Both the position numbers and the translations under genes were made by a program. This document shows positions 22,735 through 25,928 of a stretch of DNA of 25,928 nucleotides, piece by piece. Within the stretch, counting starts at the first letter, position 1, and each line of letters begins with the position of its first letter. The stretch is from Laetiporus sulphureus 93-53 (lineage: Eukaryota > Basidiomycota > Agaricomycetes > Polyporales > Laetiporaceae). The stretch is taken from the NCBI RefSeq assembly GCF_001632365.1, contig NW_024468537.1:1-25928 (forward strand). The letters are read 5' to 3'. The notes under the pieces were generated by a model. It had not been told where the DNA came from. It saw only the letters and a program-made list of their open reading frames with translations, and made no database searches.

Positions 22735-23053
22735 GTTCTGAGTTGCGGTCGATGTGTACAGATTGTCTCTGGGATTGGAGACGATGTTATGTTCGATGCG
22801 CCATATGCGTGTTGTTGCTTTGTCAAAGAATGGAATGTAAGTACTGCCCTCACCAGTGTGCCGTTCAAACCGTACAAGGCCTACCATTTCAGCCACGCGT
22901 GAATGAGCATACACCAGCGCCTCTGTCTAGCGCAGCCCTTAGCGCCTGGCATATAGGCAGCTTCTTGATGGACTCAATCATCTCTCAAGTTCGCCTTCCT
23001 AGAGTCAGCCTGGTACGACGGCGCTCTACGGTCTGTGGTAAAACCTCCATGAG
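22735..23053. other. Spacer between beta-adaptin and the double-BTB gene
   Basis: No gene is seen. A weak TATA-like GCATATAGG lies near 22950, about 100 bp before the BTB start. A two-codon upstream frame (ATG AGA TGA, 23049-23057) overlaps the start codon at 23054. Confidence 0.55.
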
Positions 23054-24619
23054 ATGAATCTCAATGATTCGCATCAGTTCTCCCTCGCAGCAGCTCCTTT
23101 CGATAGAAGAGACGCCGACATCGTCCTCCGTACGCCTGACAATGTCGACTTTCATCTCCACAAGGCAATCCTCTGCATCGCCTCGAATTTCTTCGATGGC
23201 ATGTTCAACATCCCGCAGCCCGACGAGTCCTGCCAGTATGAAATCCACCACGAAAGCGGTATTCCCATCGTATGCGTCTCCGAGCGCAGCCTGACCCTGG
23301 ATAGCCTTCTTCGTTTTTGCTACCCTTCGACTGACCCGTCGTTGAAGGATGAGGAGCTCATGGCAGACGTATTAGCAGCAGCGCAAAAATACGACATGGA
23401 GGATGTCGAACGAAGGATCAAGAAATCGATGCTCGTGTCTATCCTATACCCTCCATCCAATATACCCCTCGCTCCGAAGATTGTGACTGCGTACGCCGTT
23501 GCCGTACGACTCGGTCTTGAGGACGTAGCCTGCGCGGCTGCTGTTGCGTCTATAAGCACAATCACATTCCCATATGTGCCTGCGCTGGACAAAGTCTCCT
23601 CTGGTGCGCTGCACCGGCTGTTGGAGTTCCGTCGAAGGGGACTCGCGGAAATAGGCTCGTACTCCTTCTGTACGCCCTTGGAGCCGCCTGCAGGAGATGA
23701 TAACCCTGACAAGCAGTCCGACAGCGGATTATCCGCTGAGACTAGCGCCACTGCTCCAGGGTACGAAGACGGAGGGAAAGGAGTCATTGCTCACAACATG
23801 TCTACGCAGTTTTGCCACGAATCTGCTGGTGTAACAATCCAGTCCTCAGACAACGTCATCTTCAAAGTCTTTCGAACCATACTCGCCCTAGGATCCCCTG
23901 TCTTGATACGTAAAGCGGACGATGTCCTGGCTTCACCGGACAGCTCACAGATCGTCTCGATAGACGAAGATAGTAAGACTTTGCATATGCTCTTGCAACT
24001 GCTATATCCGATGGAAGAACCGGAAGTTCCGGACCTCTCCAGTGCAGTTGCGGTGTATATGGCCTCTTGCAAGTATGAGGTTCTCGTTGCCAAGGCCTTC
24101 GCAAAGAGGCAATTTCGGGAGCATATCCGCGACGATCCCCTCCGCACATATTTTATGGCAAGCAAGATGGGTTGGGCGGAGGAGATGAGGGAGGCTGCTC
24201 ATTTCTCGCTCTTTGTCGAGCAGGACAAGTGGGTCCCGGAGATGGAGGACGTCCCTGCCGCAGTCTACCGACAGCTACTCGATTACCGTCTGGACTGTCA
24301 AAGGGCGATCTACCGGAGGAGCGCAATCGACATCAACGGATGGAAAACCCATACCAGCTTGCGGCAGCCTATGCACTGGAGCAACTCTAAGCTGTATGGC
24401 GCTGATAGGTCCAGTTGGGAGGTTGATCGGATTCTACCCAGCATCCATGACAAGCTTTCTACATCAGTATTTCGCTCAGAAAGCGAGGCAGTCATCGCAA
24501 TGGCGTGTGGCCACTCGAGCACATCTGACGATTCACGCAACAAATTCCTTCGGACAGCGGAAGCTGTGCAGACGGAGCTGGATGAACTGCTAATAAAGGC
24601 AAATATTCCTTCGTCTTGA
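23054..24619 (+). CDS. Protein with two BTB/POZ domains
   Basis: BTB/POZ domains mediate dimerisation and link substrates to Cullin-3 ligases; the role of this basidiomycete family is not known to me. It is a single exon of 521 residues, unlike its intron-rich neighbours. The first BTB covers about 14-126, with RRDADIVLRTPDNVDFHLHK, ASNFFDGMF and LDSLLRFCYP. A helical segment follows with AAQKYDMEDVERRIKKSML and VRLGLEDVACAA. After a polar linker (about 220-255) a second, more diverged BTB starts near 257 (VTIQSSDNVIFKVFRTILAL, then LHMLLQLLYP), again followed by SCKYEVLVAKAF and ASKMGWAEEMREAA. The last 80 residues have no recognisable domain. The next gene at 25609 is a close relative of the first BTB. 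Confidence 0.87.
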   Translation: MNLNDSHQFSLAAAPFDRRDADIVLRTPDNVDFHLHKAILCIASNFFDGMFNIPQPDESCQYEIHHESGIPIVCVSERSLTLDSLLRFCYPSTDPSLKDEELMADVLAAAQKYDMEDVERRIKKSMLVSILYPPSNIPLAPKIVTAYAVAVRLGLEDVACAAAVASISTITFPYVPALDKVSSGALHRLLEFRRRGLAEIGSYSFCTPLEPPAGDDNPDKQSDSGLSAETSATAPGYEDGGKGVIAHNMSTQFCHESAGVTIQSSDNVIFKVFRTILALGSPVLIRKADDVLASPDSSQIVSIDEDSKTLHMLLQLLYPMEEPEVPDLSSAVAVYMASCKYEVLVAKAFAKRQFREHIRDDPLRTYFMASKMGWAEEMREAAHFSLFVEQDKWVPEMEDVPAAVYRQLLDYRLDCQRAIYRRSAIDINGWKTHTSLRQPMHWSNSKLYGADRSSWEVDRILPSIHDKLSTSVFRSESEAVIAMACGHSSTSDDSRNKFLRTAEAVQTELDELLIKANIPSS

Positions 24620-25608
24620 GCCTTTTGATAACGTTTGACCAGTCGATACGAAACAGATACAGATCAACTTATAACTTGGTGGTCAGTGCACATATCACAG
24701 CCCGAGCTTCTTTTGGTCTCATGAGCATCAAAAGATGATCCCGAAGCTCCACCACAGGGTTGAATCGCTACAATGACATTCATACAGTTCTTCTGCCAGA
24801 TAATCCATCCCTCTGATCACCTCCTACATCCTCCTTTGACACGAGGGTGCAACGTGAATGAGCAGTGTATTCCACGAATTGCACGCTATGGCTGTAGTCT
24901 CTGACCATGCAGCTGGCAGCACGTACTTTTTGTTACTCTTTTTGTTCATGCCTCTGCGCTGATAGCTCCGCGGTTAATCGAATTCTCCATGGCATTCGTG
25001 CTGATCAGCACAAATGTCGGCTTCGTTACTCGACTTGGAGGACAATTAGTCATGGCCATGACTTGTAACTGCTCGAATTCGCCGATGTCGCGTGCGACAG
25101 GTTTCTGTCGGAAGTAGCCGTGCAAGTATGCAAGGCAAGATTTTCTCTACCTCAATCCCTCAATGCTGTGTCGACAGATTGCGCAAGACAGATCGGCCTG
25201 TAATCGTGTCGTTAGTAGAACTGCACACGCAGGTCTCGGATCCCTGGCCGTCAAAATGGACGCGAAGCACTGGAGCTGCCATGTATATGGGGGTTCTGCG
25301 CGGCCGGATCGTGAAACCACAATCTCGCGACTGGTAGCTTCTTCGGATTCAACCTTCCCGCTGAACACCTACCAGAAATCACGTCGCAGGCTTATGCTAT
25401 TCTCCTTATAATATCAACCGTTTTTGGGATGGCGCTCAACCTTACTTGGATGGTAGTCTCAAGTCCATGTACTACGTAGCCTGGACATTCTTATCAGAGT
25501 TCATCACGAACTTCTGTCACGAGGTGCGATTGTCGGAAAGGTATATATTCGGTTCATCCTCGCAGGTCAGAAGTGCAAGTCTCCTCTCCTCCGATCATTT
25601 AGGTGCTC
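24620..25608. other. Spacer between two BTB genes; nothing recognised
   Basis: Close to 1 kb without a supported gene. Frames at 25092-25411 and 25446-25631 lack recognisable domains. A TATA box (TATATATT, about 25542-25549) near the right end serves the next BTB gene. Confidence 0.55.
25541..25549 (+). promoter_or_regulatory. TATA box of the partial BTB gene
   Basis: GTATATATT lies about 60 bp upstream of the ATG at 25609 and is followed by a CT-rich leader, matching the spacing seen at the permease and reductase genes. Confidence 0.45.
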
Positions 25609-25928
25609 ATGTCAAGCTGGATCAAATGTAAAGCACAACGCGGTGAGGTGAATCCCGAACAGCGGATCCCGACGCGAGCTGCAGCCCCGTTCAACAAGAA
25701 TAGTGCCGACGTCATTCTTCGGACCGCGGATGAAGTCGATTTTCACTTGCACAAGGCGGTGCTGATGCTGGCGTCGTCGGTGTTCGAGGACATGTTCTCC
25801 ATTTTACAGCCAGCAGTCAGCGCAGCCGAACTTGATTTCGAGACCGATTTGCCGATCGTTCCCGTCACGGAGACAAGCAAAACCTTGGACGCCCTGCTGC
25901 GTCTGTGCTACCCCACCGCAGATCCGGT
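25609..25928 (+). CDS. BTB/POZ-domain protein, 5' part only (runs off the window)
   Basis: An open frame from ATG at 25609 to the window end gives 106 residues with no stop. It contains a BTB start closely related to the gene at 23054: NSADVILRTADEVDFHLHKA compares with DADIVLRTPDNVDFHLHKA, ASSVFEDMF with ASNFFDGMF, and LDALLRLCYPTADP with LDSLLRFCYPSTDP. The two genes are same-strand paralogues, probably a tandem pair or part of a larger cluster. Whether this one also has a second BTB domain lies outside the window. Confidence 0.85.
   Translation, partial: MSSWIKCKAQRGEVNPEQRIPTRAAAPFNKNSADVILRTADEVDFHLHKAVLMLASSVFEDMFSILQPAVSAAELDFETDLPIVPVTETSKTLDALLRLCYPTADP

Overview
This window looks like nuclear DNA of a filamentous basidiomycete, most likely an Agaricomycete. 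Genes are dense and mostly split by many introns of about 50-60 nt with GT(A/G)NG donors. Start codons often follow CATATAAG-type TATA boxes. The gene set is ordinary for such fungi: urea permease, aldo-keto reductase, mitochondrial carrier, ATP synthase subunits, H2A.Z, Tah18, Lcl3, beta-adaptin and BTB proteins. The gene models were spliced by eye from reading frame, splice sites and recalled family conservation. No search was run.

Layout, left to right. At 876-3338 (+) is a DUR3-type urea/solute symporter with nine exons and a GATA-motif cluster in its promoter. At 3445-8727 is a direct tandem duplication. Each unit carries an AKR7-type aldo-keto reductase gene (+) and the 3' end of the neighbouring citrate-carrier gene (-). 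Reductase copy 1 (3677-5435) looks intact; copy 2 (6500-8269) has a one-base frameshift. The carrier fragment in unit 1 is degenerate and interrupted by a 511-bp Tc1/mariner-type MITE (5608-6118). The intact carrier lies at 8457-9882 (-).

Next come the F1-ATPase inhibitor IF1 (10653-11116, -) and ATP synthase subunit H/Atp14 (11255-11817, +), divergent and only 138 bp apart. After 1.3 kb without a recognisable gene there is a SUR7/PalI-type four-helix membrane protein (13144-14155, +), convergent with histone H2A.Z (14663-15459, -). The diflavin reductase Tah18 (15963-18271, -) and the membrane nuclease Lcl3 (18359-19584, +) form a second tight divergent pair. The beta subunit of a clathrin adaptor (20107-22734, +) follows. 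Last are a protein with two BTB domains (23054-24619, +) and the start of a related BTB gene (25609 to the window end, +).

Five products (carrier, IF1, Atp14, Tah18, Lcl3) are mitochondrial or linked to mitochondria, and two divergent pairs share very short promoters. I found no defence system, secondary-metabolite cluster, tRNA, CRISPR array or autonomous transposon. The most informative parts are the duplication with its MITE and empty paralogous site, the frameshifted reductase, the IF1/Atp14 divergent pair and the duplicated BTB architecture.
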